A stretch of DNA of 64,000 nt from Whitmania pigra (GCA_021613335.1 JAJTWR010000308.1:923501-987500), one strand, 5' to 3'. Positions 19,280 to 31,700 are shown, counted from the stretch's first letter. The notes: generated by a model from the letters alone, not told the origin. Translations and numbers: made by a program.

Positions 19280-20856
19280 GAATGATTATTTGTTCATATG
19301 TGTGTTGCTTGATTGAGCTCGTTAGAAAGTATTGACTTTCAGATTACATTGCAATAAATGTATTACCTTTGAATTACATTTTCGTGTCCTAACTAGTTAA
19401 TAATAATAATTACAAGATAATTCCTAACGAAGCTATTGAACAAGAAGTGAAAGTGAAGCACAGGAGACAAACTTAAAGACCACTATATTTTAAGTTAAGA
19501 ATTGTTAATTTAACCATATTTTCATTTTAATTGGCAGTCTCCTGATGCGCTTTGCCGAAAATAAATTTCAAGTTGACCAATCTGCTACAATTGGTTTGTA
19601 AATGAAAAATCTTTCTAACCATTATTAACGCTTCCATCCGAGAAAATAATGATAAAAACAACGACATTCAAAAACTGATGTTCCTATTGATAATGTCAAT
19701 AATAATTTCAAATCATTAAGAGATAGATAATGACCTTGCATCGTCCAACTCGTGCCTTAAATTAACATACCAATATAGCAACTGCTTCGGTCATCTCAAA
19801 CAATTTAAGTTTTGTTGGTGTTTGTAAACTTTACGAAATAAAATCTTAACAATTACCTTTTCTGACTAGCCAAATTAACAGTGAACAACCTGTTTGTAGG
19901 CATTGATTTCAAAGTGAAGTGCATCACGGTTGAAGGAGAAAAGATCAAATTGGCAATTTGGGTGCATTTTTTTTATTATAATGAAATGTTCAACATTTAA
20001 ATATTTGAAGCAACATCACCTTAAAATTTGCAAAGGACACAGCAGGACAAGAAAGGTTTCGCACGTTGACTCCGAGCTTTTACAGAAGTGGACAGGGATG
20101 CATATTAGGTGCGTTTAATTACATATAGACTTTTGCAGTAATGACAAATGATTGACCCGCATGTATGTCTTCCGCTAGTGTATGACGTCTGCAAGCACTC
20201 CACGTTCGTCAAATTAGAGGAATGGTTGAATGAACTGGATACCTATTCAACAAACAGGGCCATTGTCAAACTTTTGGTTGGCAACAAAATAGATAAGGTA
20301 ATTTGAAAGCGTTCTCCAGAAATGGAATCTACAATATGCTCTGTTATGTGTGAAATTTTTGAACTTTTGCCAACCATTTTTCTAAAATTTTTCAACTTTT
20401 ACAAATAAAAGGAACCTAGAGAAGTGTCTCAAGAAGAGGGGTCTAAGTTCGCGACTAAGCACGAGATGATGTTCATGGAAGCAAGCGCTAAAACGACCGA
20501 AGGAGTCCAAATGGCATTTGAAGAATTGGTAGTGAGGGTAAGCAAGACTTTCAGATTTTAGACGTTTTAAATACTTTTTTTGGATACTTTGGAAGCACCC
20601 GTTGTTAACGCCAATGAAGTTGAACAAAACTCAGTTTCTAATTTAAGAGAGATGTGATAAGTGTCAGATAAGGAATTTTTTTCTTCAAGGATTATAACCA
20701 ACCAATTATTACAACCAACAAGCTTATGATATTATAACATTTAAAAAAAATTTCTAGATCCTTCAAACACCCAAGCTGTGGGAACCGGATGAAAAAGGAA
20801 TCCAGATATCGCAGAGAATAAAGGAGGAGGATGATTCTTGCTCTTGTTCATTATGA
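18103..20856 (+). CDS. RAB18: Ras-related small GTPase Rab18
   Basis: Small GTPase of the ER and lipid-droplet surface, acting in lipid-droplet and secretory trafficking (family knowledge). Seven exons: 18103-18176, 19538-19593, 19900-19961, 20036-20108, 20179-20297, 20412-20537 and 20758-20856, giving 202 residues (human 206). P-loop GESGVGKS (17-24), SATIGIDFKVK switch I region, IWDTAGQERFRTLTPSFYR switch II, GNKIDK and EASAKT guanine-binding motifs are all intact. The WLNELDTYSTNRAIV and ILQTPKLWE segments are Rab18-type. The C-terminus CSCSL carries a CxC prenylation motif. Intron 1 (1361 bp) carries a decayed retroelement; the others are short. Confidence 0.95.
18290..19210 (+). mobile_element. 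Degenerate non-LTR retrotransposon in RAB18 intron 1
   Basis: Translated pieces in shifting frames recall the jockey/CR1/L2-type reverse transcriptase: NYSQISNLSTTSKVLQKLI (thumb-side block), VSLDL...VCDIVNYQTLLEQLY (the AFDTVDH block), ALGSMLFITYTT (the GSVLGPLLF block) and NFLQLNLQKSEIMFIS. Frames are broken by stops and indels. It is in the same orientation as the host gene and ends near an ATT microsatellite, a common place for LINE tails. Confidence 0.6.
19233..19279 (+). repeat. (ATT)n microsatellite
   Basis: About 15 ATT triplets directly after the LINE remnant in RAB18 intron 1; possibly derived from the LINE 3' tail. Confidence 0.9.
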
Positions 20857-21565
20857 ACAGCTTTTAAAAGGCCAAGTTGTTGAAAACTTGGGTTTGCTTT
20901 TGTATCACTTGAAAGCTCTCGTTTCAACTGGATTAGTATTGCTTCGAGAAAATGTGAATCATGCACTTCCTATTTTGGCGCCTAATTACTGTAATAATTA
21001 TAAATAGAAACATACATTATTTCCTATTAAAGCAGTATTCTGTCCAAAAGCTTATGAGACTGGATCGTTATTGTTGTTTACAGTCAGAACAAAACAGCAT
21101 CGAACCAGCACTAATCACTGTCACATTTGTGCACAAATTTTTAAAACATTAGGAGGACTCAACTCTCTGAATCAATGTGTACACCAAGACCATGTGGCTG
21201 GATCAGTGGAAATATGATACAATGTAGAATTGTGGTTTTATAATACATCTAGATATAGACGAAAGTAAAATAATTATTCCTCTTTGAGTGTGCTTTTGGT
21301 TCCATTCTAGACCTTGAACAAATGCATGAGAGTAACAGAGTAAAAAGAAGTACCAAACACACCAGCTATTGAAATCAGTTCTAATTTCCAATGAAATTTC
21401 CTTATATCAAAGTTGTTGGTTGTGCAATCCATTAGATAAAAACAGTTGCATGAAACATAAAAATACTTATGTTAAATCTTCTGTGGGAGATACATCAAGC
21501 CAAACAAAGTCATGACTATTTCATGTAAAATTTCTGACACAGACCAAGACAAAAATTTCAAATAA
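20857..21565. other. Convergent spacer between RAB18 and POMK
   Basis: 709 bp holding both 3' UTRs. No gene, repeat or element recognised. Confidence 0.5.
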
Positions 21566-22602
21566 TTATAATTCATCCATCAAAAGCAATCTTTGCTGGA
21601 TTTTCCTAAATTCTAACAGCAAATGTTTAGAATTAGGTCTCTTCTTTGGCAAAGCATCCTTACAAAGTTTGTTTATTTCAAACAAGTAGAATGATAAAAT
21701 GTTTCCACCTCTCACATTGCCTATAAAAAACTGACACACATCAGGAACTTTCCAAATGTCTATTTTTTCATCATAAGGTGGCATGTCTTTGTCATCAAAT
21801 GTTTTGTTCTTGTGGGGCCACAGCTGTTCAGGAGCCACAAAAGTTCCGAAGATTTGTTTTTTTCCGCATTTTATGCCATTTCTGTCAACCACAGGAAGGG
21901 CATCCAAGTCATTTGCAATCAAGTGAAAATCATCTGCGATAAGAAACTGACTGAGCATTTTATCCAAACTATTTGCATCACACATCACAGCTGTACCCAC
22001 AGGACTGTTATGCAAAAAATTCAGAACTTCAATAAAATTGATGCACATGTTGAACCTAGTAAAAAGGCTATTCTGTTCTTCATAACTCTTGATAATTTTG
22101 TGAAAATTTTCAGCAGAACCATGTTTATGGTATTCAGTTAAGTACTGGTCTCCACAAACTCCAACCAATTGTGTGATATAATTTGAAGGCTGGAGTAAAG
22201 AAATCATTTTCGAGCCATGGAAGTAATCATTTGCAAACTGCTCATTTTTCAGAACATTTAGTGCCAACGATTGATTCATCCAATCCACAAGAAACACCTG
22301 GATTTGAAAACAAATTTAATGTTGAAAAGGGAATAAATTAAATTAAAATCAAAATATTTTGTAAAACATACCTGCTTAACATATCCCTCCCCCAAAATGT
22401 GCCTCAGCTTAAAATTCTTCCAATCACTGCAGTTCAAATAAGGCAAACATGATTCTAACGTCGGTAACTTAAAGTGGCCACTTTCGCACACGTTCCCATC
22501 TTTTGTAAATGCTGCTGCGCAAAGTGGGTGGTGACATAGGCACATAATCCATAAAAGAAGGGTGCCAAAAGATGTTTTTTTCAATAAAATTGTCCTAATC
22601 AT
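21566..22602 (-). CDS. POMK: Protein O-mannose kinase (POMK/SGK196)
   Basis: Type II membrane enzyme of the endoplasmic reticulum that phosphorylates C6 of the O-mannose core on alpha-dystroglycan, needed for laminin-binding glycan extension (family knowledge). Two exons, 22602-22372 and 22297-21566, give 320 residues (human 350). An N-terminal hydrophobic anchor (about residues 9-30, with SFGTLLLWIMCLC) is followed by a luminal Cys-containing stem (GHFKLPTLESC). The divergent kinase fold has LRHILGEGYVKQVFLVDW, LTEYHKHGSAENF, FLHNSPVGTAVMCDAN, the family-specific ANDLDALP block, FVAPEQLWP and PPYDEKIDIWKVPDV. Identity to vertebrate POMK is visible throughout. The start is the only Met before the anchor. 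Confidence 0.94.
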
Positions 22603-24166
22603 GAAATAAAGTTGGAAATGACTCTCCTCAAAATAAACCCTCGATTTGTATCTGGACCGTCCGCATCCCGGACAGGCTCAGGAAGTAATAATAACTGAGC
22701 ATCATCAAGTTTGACAGTTGATTAACACACACAGAACCAAGATTATTCAAATCACTTTCCATTTAAAATCCGAGATCCGCAACTACTATTTAGGTCATCT
22801 TCTAAGACTATCGCCAACAACCATATCATACCGAAAACCATCGTATATGAGCTTTGCATATTAGAGCTAGACATAGACAAATTTTGGTTGGGATTTAGCC
22901 GGGGAGTGTCGTAAATCATATACAAGAAATTTAGATTTTTTAATGAATCAGAATCCAAATTATCGCAAAGATCCGTCATTTGGTGGAATAAAATCCCTAG
23001 ATAATAGTTTACAGAAGCTCTTGCAGGGCACCAGGGCGAATCACTCGTTTACAGTCTACCGACGCCTGGTGATAAAAATTCATATTAACCTATCGTAATA
23101 AATAAAATCATTCGATATTATCGTGCAATGTTAAAGAATGGCCCGGTGCTCTTAATATATATATACCTCTATACCATATGTAAATGTATACCTATACTTA
23201 AGAAAAGGTAATGCTTCCACATTCTTTGGCAAATCTTCCCGTGTCTTTCTGAATGCACTCCGCCATTTATTTTAGTTAACTCCCTTTCACTTTCATTTGA
23301 GATGACAGGTGGGCGTAAATACAATACAAGTCTTGTAAGCAGTTACAACACCATCCAAAAGTAAAGGACCATCCGATACAATTTTACGTTACTTTTTCAC
23401 GCACGAATCTTTTTCTATCTCTGCCTCAGATTCGGGGACAAACCCTCACACGACTTGATGAGGTTATTTTTCATCTTTTATCCTAAAGTCGGAGAAACAA
23501 CAAGATTCAAGTGGGTGTCACCCCAAAAGAGGTCACTGCTCATTCCAAACCACCATCTCCACCCTTTAAGACTGCATTCCAAAAAGTATGAATTTTTCTT
23601 GGACTTGAGGTTGATAACCTAAAATAGCTAATGAAAGTAATAAAGACAAGTTTTGTACAAATAAATGTTTATAAAAATTACTGTTAGTAATTTAAGAAAC
23701 GAGTCTTGCAGCGATGGAATTACAGCTAAGTAAATGAATCTGTCCCTTAATTGGCATCGTAATTTTAAAGAGTTGAACGAAATCAGAAAATCACACCTTC
23801 AATACATTAGAAGGTTCCACCTCTAAGTGTATTTTGACACCAGGCTAAAAATGTAATCCCGGTTGTATCTTACCTAGATGTGATCTTCTCTGCATTTACA
23901 TCAGTACCACAAAATTTGATATCTTTTACAAGTGCCTTAGCTGTCAATTTGTACTCTATAGTCAATCATGAATCATGCAACAGATGATGCCACAATATAA
24001 TATTCAGGAAATCTTGTGTTACTTTACAGAATATAAATTTCACAGCCTCACTCAAAGCATTCTTTAGTAAACATTGCAAGAAACCTGGATATCACAATAA
24101 TGATCAAGTAGCGTACCATACAAAAAAATTAGAAAACAACTAAAACAAATTAAATATATAATTAAT
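22603..24166. other. POMK upstream / MITD1 downstream spacer
   Basis: 1.56 kb. A 75-codon frame on the minus strand at 22979-22752 contains a hydrophobic stretch but lacks any family resemblance or clear splice link to POMK. No repeats or elements recognised in the rest. Confidence 0.4.
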
Positions 24167-25404
24167 TTATTTTGCTAGAGTGCTTCTATGGAATATGTTG
24201 ACAGTCGTTTCATGGCATTTGCGGTGAGTCAAGTCAAAGGAGCCAATGGTAAAATTTCCATCTGGAGCTTTGAAGTAATCCAATCCCCGACCAATTTTTA
24301 TTGTCCAGCCATTGTTTAGTCTAATGGAGAGACATCAAATATGTGAAATTGTTGAGAGATGAAGTTTTTATGTAATAATTAGAGTGAATAAGTGACTACA
24401 TAGTCAAAATCCTTAAAAAAAAAGTTTCTTAGCCACATGAATGAAAAAAAATTACTCAACAACAAGGAGATTTTAATTCAGAACACAATCAAAATTTATA
24501 ACATTGAATTTGATCCATTTCATGTTAGACAGATTCCAACCTTATTTCTCTGTCATGAAGAGTGGGTGAATATGAGATCTCCAAATCAATTCCTTTTGAG
24601 TTAAGACTTCTTGATAATTCAGCCAATTTCTGAGCCTGCATCGACTGTGATTTGAGGTCCTAAAGTGTTTATACCTCATTAACTAAATCTAAACTGGAGG
24701 AAATCATAAAAAAATATTTTTGCCATCAAATAGATAAATATAAGTACCTGTTCCTGTCCAGTAATCAACTTTATAGCCTTGACTTTTGTTGTTGTGTATA
24801 AAAGTTCACAAAATCTCACAAAATTTGTGATCTAAAATTATATAATCTAAAATAACATTTAAATTAAGAAAATGTTTTATAAAATATACCTGGTGACTAC
24901 TACGAATATATGGATCAAGAACCTCCACATTTGTTACTCTCTCATCTAAATATTTACCAAAAACTTGTGAGTAACTGTTTCCAACAGAATCTGCATCAAT
25001 TTGCCTCACTTCCGATTGGAAATTATTATCTGTTTTTAAAATTTAAAAAAAGTTATAAAGGTATAAACCCTTGCTACAGATCTAAATTTTTGTCACCTTT
25101 TCTTAGCAGACCTTTTAGCAATTCGGCCCTAGCCAAATACTTATCAAACTTCACTCTTAGTGAAACCTTCTTGTTATCATCTTTGAGTTCTTAATTAGAA
25201 ATGTTTACATATAACTTTGTAAAATTATACTTTAAAATATTATAATTCCTCGTATTAATCACCTTTCATGACTTTCAACATCAATTCAAGTCCATGTTCG
25301 TAATTTATAAGTGACTCGGCGTATCTGCCTTCGCCGTCAAGTTCAACTGCTCTTTTCAGTATATTTATCGCCCCTGATTCTTGCAAAGACGCTGAAACAT
25401 CCAT
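24167..25404 (-). CDS. MITD1: MIT domain-containing protein 1 (MITD1)
   Basis: ESCRT-III-binding protein that coordinates abscission at the midbody (family knowledge). Six exons: 25404-25263, 25189-25097, 25029-24890, 24831-24748, 24659-24541 and 24320-24167, giving 243 residues (human 249). The N-terminal MIT three-helix bundle spans about 1-80 ([48 protein letters not shown]). The C-terminal phospholipase D-like membrane-binding domain includes [48 protein letters not shown] and [10 protein letters not shown]. All phases close. It lies upstream of POMK on the same strand, a probably incidental neighbour. Confidence 0.94.
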
Positions 25405-26422
25405 AACATGTACCCGCTTTCGTCTTGAACATTACTACAGTGGTTTGAAAGGTTTAAAAGTATCAATGATTATTTTGAATAATTTTATAAAAAAAATATA
25501 AGTAGATAACTAGAGAAATAAAACATTACACTTTTAATTAAATTTATTTTTGAAACTTAAGAATAAGTACGAAGCTTTAATGAGGACAAGCATGTCATTC
25601 TGAATGATTCATCACCTTTCCAAGCACCTTTTGTGCAAACCTTACAAAAAGATGACGTTCCTGCCATCATTCCAAACTCTCAACAGTCTACAAGTTGCAC
25701 TTTTTGTTTTCATCTGATTGTAAAGATTAATCTCTCCAAGATGTTTACAGATTTTTTTATAGTAATTACTAGAGTAATATATTTTACCCACTTTTTTCGC
25801 TCACACATGAATAAAACTGCCTTCCTTTCCTTTTCAATGCCATGGTCCACCTTCTTGTCTTTTCAATAATCTTTATCTGCTTAAAAGTATTACACTATAT
25901 TTTTTCAGTAGTCCGTCCCCCTACTTTTGCCTCATGGCCCCTACTCGCAAACTGTTGACGAAGTTCAGCCTGATAGCAGAAGTGTGCCCCTATCGAGGCT
26001 GACCTTTGTGTTAATTTAATTGGTTTCTTTTTTGAATAAATTGCTCAAAAAATTTATGGACTTTTTCATTCAACCAAAAGGTCAAAACTCATCAAGTGTT
26101 TATCAATTTGTAATCTCACCTAAAGCGAGGCCACAACTACCAACTCAATTTCAAACAAAACCAAATTGCCAGTAATTCCTCAAAGGGATATACAACTAAA
26201 TTCAGAGAAATTATATTTTGGCCATCAAAACAACTTAAACAATGAATACTTTCACTGAAAAAACTCATGGCCTGGAAACATCATATTTACAAAAACAGGC
26301 CATGGTGACCACAATTAATTGCAAATGTCCTCATACGAATTGACTCTGCAACCAAAACATAGCTTAACAGCTCAGCATAGCTGGAAGTTCTCAGGAAAAC
26401 AAAAGCATCACATCAGTATATA
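25405..26422. other. Spacer between MITD1 and the unrecognised 731-aa gene
   Basis: 1.0 kb, AT-rich. It includes the MITD1 promoter and the 3' UTR of the upstream gene on the same strand. Nothing else recognised. Confidence 0.4.
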
Positions 26423-29242
26423 TCATTTTGATTTCAACAAGCTTTTCACATTGGCATCCACTAATGGCTGAATTTTAAAAAAAGTATTATCATCGTACAC
26501 AGCTCTTCCACATGAATCACGAGGCAGGTAGTTGAACAATTTATCTGGTAGAAGCAGCAATATGTGCCTAGCAGCAACAGGTGACAATAGACCTGCATTT
26601 ATATAGTAGGTTAATCGTGCATTGATGTCATATTTTAGTTTCTGGTATACTGCTGAATCTGCCCAAGAAATGATTTCTAAAACAGAAAAGCATCTTTAGC
26701 AAAAATGTTCAAAATCACCTTATCAAAACAATATAAAAAACTGACCGGTTTTCGTGAACAACGGAATTACTTCATCCCTTCTGGACCCAATGTGGTTGTT
26801 CAAAGTCCTACTGAATAAGGCCTTTTGTGTATGTAAACCACCTTCATTCTTTGAACTCATGGCAAACCTTGGATGATTCAAAATTGCTTGTGGAATGTCA
26901 TTTTTGGCTTTTAAGTTGAGGTTGAGAGCCAATCTCTTAGAGTCACCTGTTTCCAAGGGTGATGCACTGGTGGCTAATGGTGCCCCACAAGAAGTTAACA
27001 AATTATTCCCTACTTTGCAAAATGGAGGAGTGAAGGGGACGTCCAATGGATGTATTCTTTTAAGCCATTTTGGGCAATATCGTTGTGTCACTAAGAAAAC
27101 ACTTTTACCAGCATAAACAAATTTCAAGTAGTGAAACTGCCTTATAACATTTTCCAAGCGTTCCTTTGCCTCGTTGAACCCAACAAAGGTGATGTCCTTG
27201 TTAATCAAACGTATAGTCCAACACACCTGTCCCTGTTTCATATGCTTCATTGCAGATGAGGCAAACAAAGCAAGATACAGTCTCATTTGGGATTTATTCA
27301 TGGAACTGAATAAATTCAAGACTTTTTCATGCTCCTTGTATTCAATATAAACAGGTAGGGACACAGAGCCTTCACCACAGAGTATTTTGAGATAAGTTGT
27401 TGCACCTTTGTACACTTTACTTATTTGTTTATAATGTTCTGAGAAAAACAGTAGCAGCGACTTGTAATTAAAAGAGCTCCAAGTAATTAAATCTGGATGA
27501 CTTGCTGATAAGGTCATCAAGATCACAATTTCTTTGAACATCTTCCCTGAAATAAACCAATTACAGAGGAGCCACACCATCTTTGGAAGATCTGATTAAA
27601 AAACAAAACAAAATCAAAATGCTTCATAGCCGAGCAAATGAAATAATTTTAAGAATGTAGTATAAAAACCTTGAATATCTTTAAACATCTGCTTGGATTT
27701 AGTGCCAAAATCTGCAGAGTAAAAGAGACTTCAAGTACCAATATAATAATATGTTTATTAATAAAACGCCACAAGCAAAAGCATCAGGAGCACTCGACAA
27801 ACTGCATGGCGCTGCATCCTGGAGATGCTTTGTGTCGGTACAAACAGGATTGCGAACACGACCTATAATGGCTGTCGCTTTTACCATTTGTTTGCAGGAA
27901 AGCTGCCCCTTGTGTCAACTTGTGCGATAAAATTAACAAAAATGAATTTAAATGCAAATGAACAGAAGCCATACTATTAGCATTGGTCTCCAGCAATAGC
28001 TTCAAGATGTTCAAGCAAATAGAAGCAATTTGTAGGACAGGTTGTTTGCAATAGCTCTCATCTGAACTCAGTGCATTCATGGTGTGCTGGAAAAAGACAC
28101 TGAGGTTTAACATCCGAGTGGGAATCAAATCTTTTGAATCAGACTCTTCAATGACTGATTTATGAGAAATGATGCTGAACAAATTAGACTTTGTCATAAG
28201 CTTGGAGAGTAGCAAATAATTCTTGTCTTGCAAGCAACACTGTGGAATAGTACAATTCAATGAGTATATAAATCACATACAAAATTAACAATGAAGTTTC
28301 TCAAAATCACATACAAAATTAACAATGAAGTCTCTCAAAAGTAACCTGCACTGCTGCTTTTATCACATCCTCTAGTGGTAACACTTTAATCTTCAGATTA
28401 TGGAACCAAATACCAGCATCAACCAACATCCTCAAAATGAATGTGCCTGCCTTGAAATTTGAACACAGATCAGAATTGACCAATAACTTGCTGCCGATCA
28501 TAGCCACGTCTTGGTGACGGTCTTCATCCTGGAAACTCTTTATGATGCCGAGGAATTCCGTGGGCGATCTCAGCAAATCTGCACAGAAATAGCACAATTG
28601 CTCTCTGATGTTCGGATTACATTTCCCAAAGATATCACTCAGTACGTTCCATTGCTTAGATGTCATAGCCGACTGAAATTTAAAGAGTTGAATGAGCCAA
28701 ATATGAACCATGCCATTTTAAATAAATCAAATAGTCAACATCAAAATATTCACTTTTATCATATCTTCATAAGATTTCCATGAGTCTTTTTCAGTGCTAT
28801 CTGTCTTTACTTTAACAAAACCAGAACTGCAAGGTCGTAACCAGTCCATTTGGACATCATCATCCTCCAAAAAGACCCTGTTGATGAAGACTCAATATAG
28901 TCGATTGAATATGAGGCAATAATAAAATCACTGACCCATCTCCCTCAAGTTCTTCATCATTGACATTAATGCTGTTATTAATTGAGGGGACATTCAAACC
29001 TGCATCAGAATAAGCTACAGAGTTCTCTTTAGATTTTATATCACTTCCGTCAGATAAGGAAGGGTAACATTCCAACTCCTCCTAATGAAATCAAAGAATA
29101 AATTGAATAAAAAGACCATTACCAGTCATGTCTCACTCACCTCTATCCAAACTTCTAAATCATCAGAGTCTATTATTTGAGTGTCAGTTGAATGGCTGAG
29201 GTCTTCAAAGTAATCTGGCTCAAATGCTTCTTCGCCATCCAT
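26423..29242 (-). CDS. Unrecognised 731-residue, largely helical protein
   Basis: Eight exons with closing phases: 29242-29141, 29081-28936, 28877-28754, 28672-28346, 28239-27885, 27711-27670, 27591-26746 and 26676-26423. Residues 1-124 are very acidic and Ser-rich (MDGEEAFEPDYFEDLSH), likely disordered. From about 125 onward it is Leu/Lys-rich and predicted helical, suggestive of a HEAT/ARM-like or other alpha-solenoid scaffold (inference). A more basic, Pro/Ser-containing stretch lies around 560-640 (CPKWLKRIHPLDVPFTPPF). The last exon reads SPVAARHILLLLPDKLFNYL. I see no enzyme motif, signal peptide or membrane span. The donor of exon 5 sits exactly where a SINE-like repeat begins. Exon consistency over 2.2 kb of open frame makes a real gene very likely. 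I considered AP5B1 and CENP-I on size and helicity but could not align either. Confidence 0.75.
27750..27890 (-). repeat. SINE-like interspersed repeat, copy 1
   Basis: On the minus strand this begins at about GGTAAAAGCGACAGCC and ends in an AT-rich tail. It matches the sequence at 46645-46790 (+) along its length: GGTAAAA(GC/AC)..., GTGTTCGCAATCCTGTTTG against GTATTCGAAACCCAACTTG, and GTGCTCCTGATGCTTTTGC against GCGCCCCTGACGCTTACGC. The TTCGA-type box resembles a tRNA B box, so a tRNA-derived SINE is possible. It lies in the unrecognised gene, immediately after exon 5, whose GT donor is within the first bases of the repeat. Confidence 0.6.
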
Positions 29243-29534
29243 TTCCGATAGTTGTTTCCAACTGCAGACTGCCAGAAATGGCTTTGTTATGCTGTAGCTA
29301 AAAGATTTACCAACATGGTCACAACATAGAAAGGTGCGAGTGACCACTCATGGAGTTTCAAGTCAAAGCACATCAAATGTCCACCCGTAGTTCACAGATT
29401 AATGAAAGTGAAAGAAAATTTTGAAAACCCTGACTTCGGGCATCAATCGAAATTGATAAAACTTAACGTTTTAAATAGAAATATCTGCAAGCATGAAAAG
29501 TTGTATAGCACCCACCCAAAGTTTTAAGAAGTAA
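29243..29534. other. Upstream of the unrecognised gene
   Basis: Short region with the presumed promoter/5' UTR of the minus-strand gene ahead of the retroelement cluster. An open frame continues upstream of the chosen ATG to 29347, so the protein could start earlier. Confidence 0.35.
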
Positions 29535-29539
29535 AGGAT

Positions 29540-29745
29540 GTAAAGACTCACTGGCCTGCAGTTGCCATAATATGTAAGGTAATGGAAAGAATGATCAAGG
29601 AAAGCATGTCAAAGTTTTTTGAAAGAAATAATGTAATCAGTGATAGTCAGCATGGATTCACCAGAAATAGATCATGCCTCACAAACTTGTTGGAGTTCTT
29701 TGAGGAAGTATATGACTGAGTTGACAAGGAGAAAGCAGTAGACAT
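29540..29745 (+). mobile_element. CR1-like LINE fragment (RT N-terminal blocks)
   Basis: One frame reads KVMERMIKESMSKFFERNN and SDSQHGFTRNRSCLTNLLEF, the conserved N-terminal reverse transcriptase blocks of CR1-type LINEs. It stops before the catalytic centre, where a second type of RT sequence takes over. Confidence 0.65.
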
Positions 29746-29749
29746 ATTT

Positions 29750-30530
29750 AGACAATTTGATTCTGTATCCCACCCCAAACTGTTGAAAAAGATCCAATCA
29801 TATGGCATCACTAAAGACTTTTTCCTCTGGCTATCGGACTTCCTTCAAAAAAAGAACCCAAACAGTGAGGATTAATGGTGTTTTGTCTGAACCTAAGCGT
29901 ATGACGAGTGGAGTTCCTCAAGGAAGCGTTCTCGGACCGACACTAATTCTCATCTTTATAAATGATGTAACCAATAATACTGCAATTCCTGGCGTCTCGA
30001 CAAAATTATTTGCAGACGACATTAAACTATATGCCTGCTCAGAATGTAGCCACAACCTCCAAGATGCAATCAATGAACTTACTCATTAGAGTGACATATG
30101 GCAGCGGAGATTGGCTCAAGGCAAATGCTCTTCAATTTGTGTCTGCAATCGGTTAAAAAAAGACTGCCAACTACCACAGTATTTCATAAATAACCAGCAA
30201 CTAACACATGTTGCCCTAATAAGAGATCTTGGAGTATACTCGATGGAGGTCTCACACATTGCTTTTCATATTAAAAAGGCCGTACAGAAAGCATCCATAA
30301 GATCCCATCTAATAAATCTTTCTTTTACTTCTAAAGACAGGACCATCCTTGCAAAGGCATTTTGTATATATGTCCCACCACTATTCTAATATTGTTCACA
30401 AGTCTGGAACCCCCACCATAAATATTTGATCAAAAATATTGAATCAGTACAAAGAATATTTACAAAATTTATTCCATCAATCCAACAACAGATTTGGAGA
30501 ATAAAAACCAGTTTTGTAGCCCTGTTTGTG
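29750..30530 (+). mobile_element. Non-LTR retroelement fragment B, 5' part (L2/CR1 superfamily)
   Basis: Frames at 29802-30089 and 30111-30389 hold TSGVPQGSVLGP, FINDV and FADDIKLYA (the catalytic FADD block), then RDLGV, IKKAVQKASIRSHLINLS and YCSQVWNPH...IESVQRIFTKFI. Frameshifts and stops show that it is dead. It is interrupted by fragment A2 and its C-terminal part resumes at about 31330. Confidence 0.7.
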
Positions 30531-30594
30531 GTGAGTTGGTTCCGTTTATCATTTTGGATAAATGAATATGCACTGAAACACTGGGTATACTTAA

Positions 30595-31320
30595 GGAAGA
30601 CTTTAACAAGTTATTCAAATGGGCAGAAGATTGGCAGATGCTTTTCAACGTAAGCAAATGCTCCATTATGCATATGGGATGCAAAAACACGAAAGTTGAA
30701 TATGTATTTGGAGGAAGCATTCTGGAGCGGTCTAACCATGAAACGGATCTGGGGGTAATAACGCAGAACAATGGAAAAGCATCTCAACAGTGCATGGAAG
30801 CTGCTAAAAAAAGCAAACAGAGTACTTGGAATGATAAAGAGAACAGTAGTGAGTACCGACAAGTATGTAATACTGAGATTGTATAAGGCATTAGTAAGGC
30901 CACATCTTGAGTACTGTGTGCTAGTGTGGAACCCTCATTTGAGAAAGGATGTAGAAGTGTTGGAAAGAGTACAAAAAAAGGCAACCAGGATGATAGAAGG
31001 TTTTGGAAAGCTGAGTTACGAGGTAAGATTAAGTAGATGTAAATTAACAACTCTGGAAAAGAGAAGAAATAGAGGGGACCTCATCGAGACATTCAAAATT
31101 TTATCGGGAAGGTAAGGCCTTTGCCTGAACAGTTTTTCGAAGCCACAAAAAGTGCTTCAACCAGAGGGCACAATTGTAAATTATATAGGAAGGCATCGGG
31201 AAACTTAAAAAATAATTTTTTCAGGACAAGGGTGGTTTCTTTAGAACATCAAAACTTCATTTTTAAAGTTATAATTTTTTTGTTTTGTTTTTTATGTTTT
31301 TTTTTGTGTTGAAATATTTC
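30595..31320 (+). mobile_element. 5'-truncated CR1-like LINE fragment A2
   Basis: Frames read KWAEDWQMLFN, SKCSIMHMGCKNTKVEYVFG, LYKALVRPHLEYCVLVWNP, LERVQKKATRMIEGFGKLSY and RCKLTTLEKRRNRGDLIETF, the C-terminal thumb-side region of CR1-type ORF2. It starts mid-ORF (5' truncation, typical of LINE insertion) and ends in T-rich sequence near 31310. Several frameshifts are present. Confidence 0.75.
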
Positions 31321-31329
31321 AAAAAGAAC

Positions 31330-31700
31330 AAAACATTTTGAAATAAAACAATTGAAATATTTCACGCTCACATCTCTAGACCTATGTCTCCTATATAAAA
31401 TAATTCATGGATTTGTCAGCTTGAACCTCCGGAACTCCTTCAAATTTTCTCAATATCAAGCAACACGTGTTCACACCCTCAAACTGAAACTAGACACTTG
31501 CAAAATAGATGCCACAAAGTTTTCATTTGTCAATCGTGTGACAAAGGTCTGGAACTCACTTCCTGAGGAGATAGTGTCTGCCTGTACTTTTTCATGGTTC
31601 AAATGCTTGATTAAGCGTTCGGACCTCTCTCGGTTTGTGACTGCTGGAAACTGAATATATGATAATCTTTGTTTTTATTATTAGCCTACTTTTTTCCTGC
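31330..31700 (+). mobile_element. Non-LTR retroelement fragment B, 3' part
   Basis: One open frame at 31352-31654 reads LYKIIHGFVSLNLRNSF, FVNRVTKVWNSLPEEIVSA and FKCLIKR, the C-terminal end of L2-like ORF2 proteins. It continues logically from the block at 30440-30500, implying that A2 was inserted into B. Confidence 0.65.

Noticed and set aside
22752..22979. Small minus-strand frame with hydrophobic stretch upstream of POMK
   Set aside because: POMK already has its own membrane anchor and start codon; no splice connection or similarity found.
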